Translations under genes and position numbers: made by a program
Part shown: in pieces, positions 11,973 to 13,179 of the stretch
How the letters are laid out: every line of letters begins with the position of its first letter
Position numbering within the stretch: the stretch's first letter is position 1
Notes under the pieces: model-generated
The model's database searches: none
The model's input: the letters and a program-made list of their open reading frames with translations, nothing else
What the model was told of the DNA's origin: nothing
Assembly (NCBI GenBank): GCA_022822575.1
Contig: JAJEBJ010000335.1
Span: forward strand, 1-13,179
Direction: 5' to 3'
Origin: Alphaproteobacteria bacterium
Lineage (GTDB): Bacteria; Pseudomonadota; Alphaproteobacteria; SP197
Length of the DNA stretch: 13,179 bases

Positions 11973-13094
11973 TCACGTCGTTTGAACCAGTGTCGATGTC
12001 AGGAACTCCTCGACCCTGTCAAGGGCGACTTCGCGGGTTATGAAGGCATCGCCGATGCCCCGCACGAGCACGAATGCAACCCTGCCCCCGGCTACTTTCT
12101 TGTCCTGAGCCATGTGACGGACGAGCTCCCCGGCATCGAGTGTTCCGATCCCGAGGGGTGCAGGGTGGACGGGCAGTCCGGTCCGGACGAGGTGTTGGCG
12201 CACTCGGGCGGCATCGCTGCCCGGGCACAATCCGAGGCCGACGGAAAGATCGAACGCCATGGTCATGCCGATGGCAACCGCCTCGCCGTGGAGCAGGCGA
12301 CCGTCGTAACAGCAGGCTGTTTCCAGGGCATGGGCGAATGTGTGCCCAAGATTGAGGAGGGCTCTCTCCGAGCCCTCCCTTTCGTCCCGGGCGACAATTG
12401 CCGCCTTGGCGGCACAGCTCTTCTCGACGGCGTGCTGCAGGTGGAAGGTGCTGCCGGAGAGCACTGACTCGCCATGATCCTCCAGCCATTCGAAGAAGGA
12501 CCGGTTGCCAAGAAGACCGTATTTCACCACTTCGGCATAGCCGGCGCGGCGTTCACGTGGCGGCAGTGTTGCCAGCACTCCCGTGTCGGCGAGAACCAGG
12601 CGAGGCTGGTGGAACGTCCCGACGAGATTCTTGCCGTGATGCGTGTCGATGCCGGTCTTCCCGCCAACGGAACTGTCCACCTGGGCGAGCAGGGTGGTGG
12701 GGACCTGGACGAGAGAGACGCCGCGGCGCAACAGACTCGCCGACAGCCCGGCCAGATCGCCGATGACTCCACCGCCAAGCGCCACCACGCCGTCGCCCCG
12801 CTCGATTCCCGCATCGAGGAGATCGTCAAGCAGGTCCTCGAGATGACGAAATGACTTGGTCTTCTCCCCCGGTGGCAGGATCACGCTGTGGCAGCGTATA
12901 CCGGCCCGCACGAGGGACTCCTCCAGGGTTGCGAGATGGAGACCGGCGACGGTTTCATCGGTGACCACCGCAACGCTGTCCGGACCGCAGGCGGTGTCGA
13001 TGCGCTGTCCCGCTTCCTCAAGAAGGCCAGGTCCGATGACGATGTCATACGCCCGCTCGCCGAGCGGAACACGGATCACTGCAGGATCTGTCAT
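11973..13094 (-). CDS. aroB: 3-dehydroquinate synthase
   Basis: Second step of the shikimate pathway: converts DAHP to 3-dehydroquinate (EC 4.2.3.4) with NAD+ and a divalent metal, in the cytosol. The protein has 373 residues, the usual length. The NAD-binding glycine motif is GGGVIGDLAG (107-116), followed by QVPTTLLAQVDSSVGGKTGID (130-150) with the substrate lysine K147. The metal ligands are E188 (AGYAEVVKYG), H251 (NLGHTFAHALE) and H269 (LLHGEAVAIGM). The ATG (13094-13092) overlaps the aroK stop in ATGA, which fixes the start and suggests coupled translation. An unusual detail is SASLLRRGVSL (118-128), where relatives often have A-x-Y-x-RG-I. No pathway residue appears to be missing. Confidence 0.97.
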   Translation of the reverse strand: MTDPAVIRVPLGERAYDIVIGPGLLEEAGQRIDTACGPDSVAVVTDETVAGLHLATLEESLVRAGIRCHSVILPPGEKTKSFRHLEDLLDDLLDAGIERGDGVVALGGGVIGDLAGLSASLLRRGVSLVQVPTTLLAQVDSSVGGKTGIDTHHGKNLVGTFHQPRLVLADTGVLATLPPRERRAGYAEVVKYGLLGNRSFFEWLEDHGESVLSGSTFHLQHAVEKSCAAKAAIVARDEREGSERALLNLGHTFAHALETACCYDGRLLHGEAVAIGMTMAFDLSVGLGLCPGSDAARVRQHLVRTGLPVHPAPLGIGTLDAGELVRHMAQDKKVAGGRVAFVLVRGIGDAFITREVALDRVEEFLTSTLVQTT

Positions 13095-13179
13095 CGTGCC
13101 TGGTGCCTCTTCATGGCCTGGATGATGTTGCCGGCCACCACATCCTCGTCTTCAACATCACTATCGACGACCATCGTGG
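13091..13179 (-). CDS. aroK: Shikimate kinase, C-terminal end only (rest beyond the window)
   Basis: Only the last 28 complete codons are visible, ending at TGA 13093-13091. The visible tail reads MVVDSDVEDEDVVAGNIIQA then MKRHQAR. The V-D-S strand followed by an acidic linker and a terminal helix is how shikimate kinases end, and aroK-aroB is the standard order. The ATGA overlap with aroB supports it. The ATP-binding domain is outside the window, so the call rests mainly on context. Confidence 0.75.
   Translation of the reverse strand, partial: TMVVDSDVEDEDVVAGNIIQAMKRHQAR

Overview
The window looks like chromosomal DNA from a GC-rich (about 60-65% by eye) alphaproteobacterium. The evidence is the shikimate pair aroK-aroB next to a CNNM/CorC-type CBS-domain membrane protein with bolA nearby, an arrangement I recall as common in Alphaproteobacteria, plus gene products that look proteobacterial throughout. 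No phage, insertion-sequence, CRISPR, tRNA or rRNA signal was seen.

Left block (1-7147) is catabolic. A creatinase gene enters from the left edge (+ strand, N-terminus outside the window) and meets a creatininase gene tail to tail (- strand). Creatininase is divergent from a LysR-type regulator (+). After a 600-base non-coding stretch come three adjacent + genes for a molybdenum hydroxylase of the xanthine dehydrogenase/CO dehydrogenase family: the FAD subunit, the 2Fe-2S subunit and the molybdopterin-binding large subunit. Creatininase opens creatinine to creatine, and creatinase splits creatine to sarcosine and urea. The LysR protein is the natural candidate regulator of both the creatininase gene and the hydroxylase operon. 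The two intergenic regions flanking lysR share the 10-mer CAACTATAAA, which lies in the same orientation relative to the gene it precedes in each case. The substrate of the hydroxylase is not known, and its large subunit has unusual cofactor and substrate-site motifs.

Middle block (7148-11364). After a gene-free 414 bases comes bolA (+), which runs convergently into, and overlaps, a - strand gene series. In transcription order that series is the CNNM/CorC protein, an AEC-family carboxylate/auxin-type carrier, a DUF2889 protein, and an Asp/Glu-racemase-superfamily enzyme with the two-cysteine pattern of maleate isomerases. The last three form a compact cassette (gaps of 13 and 30 bases, then a 4-base ATGA overlap). 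It looks inserted between corC and bolA and may be a small dicarboxylate or amino-acid-derivative utilisation unit.

Right block (11365-13179). An unusual cluster of repeats and hairpins lies between corC and a small VOC-fold gene, which is on the + strand, antisense to its neighbours. Then come aroB and the last 28 codons of aroK (-), joined by an ATGA overlap. These are the housekeeping shikimate genes.
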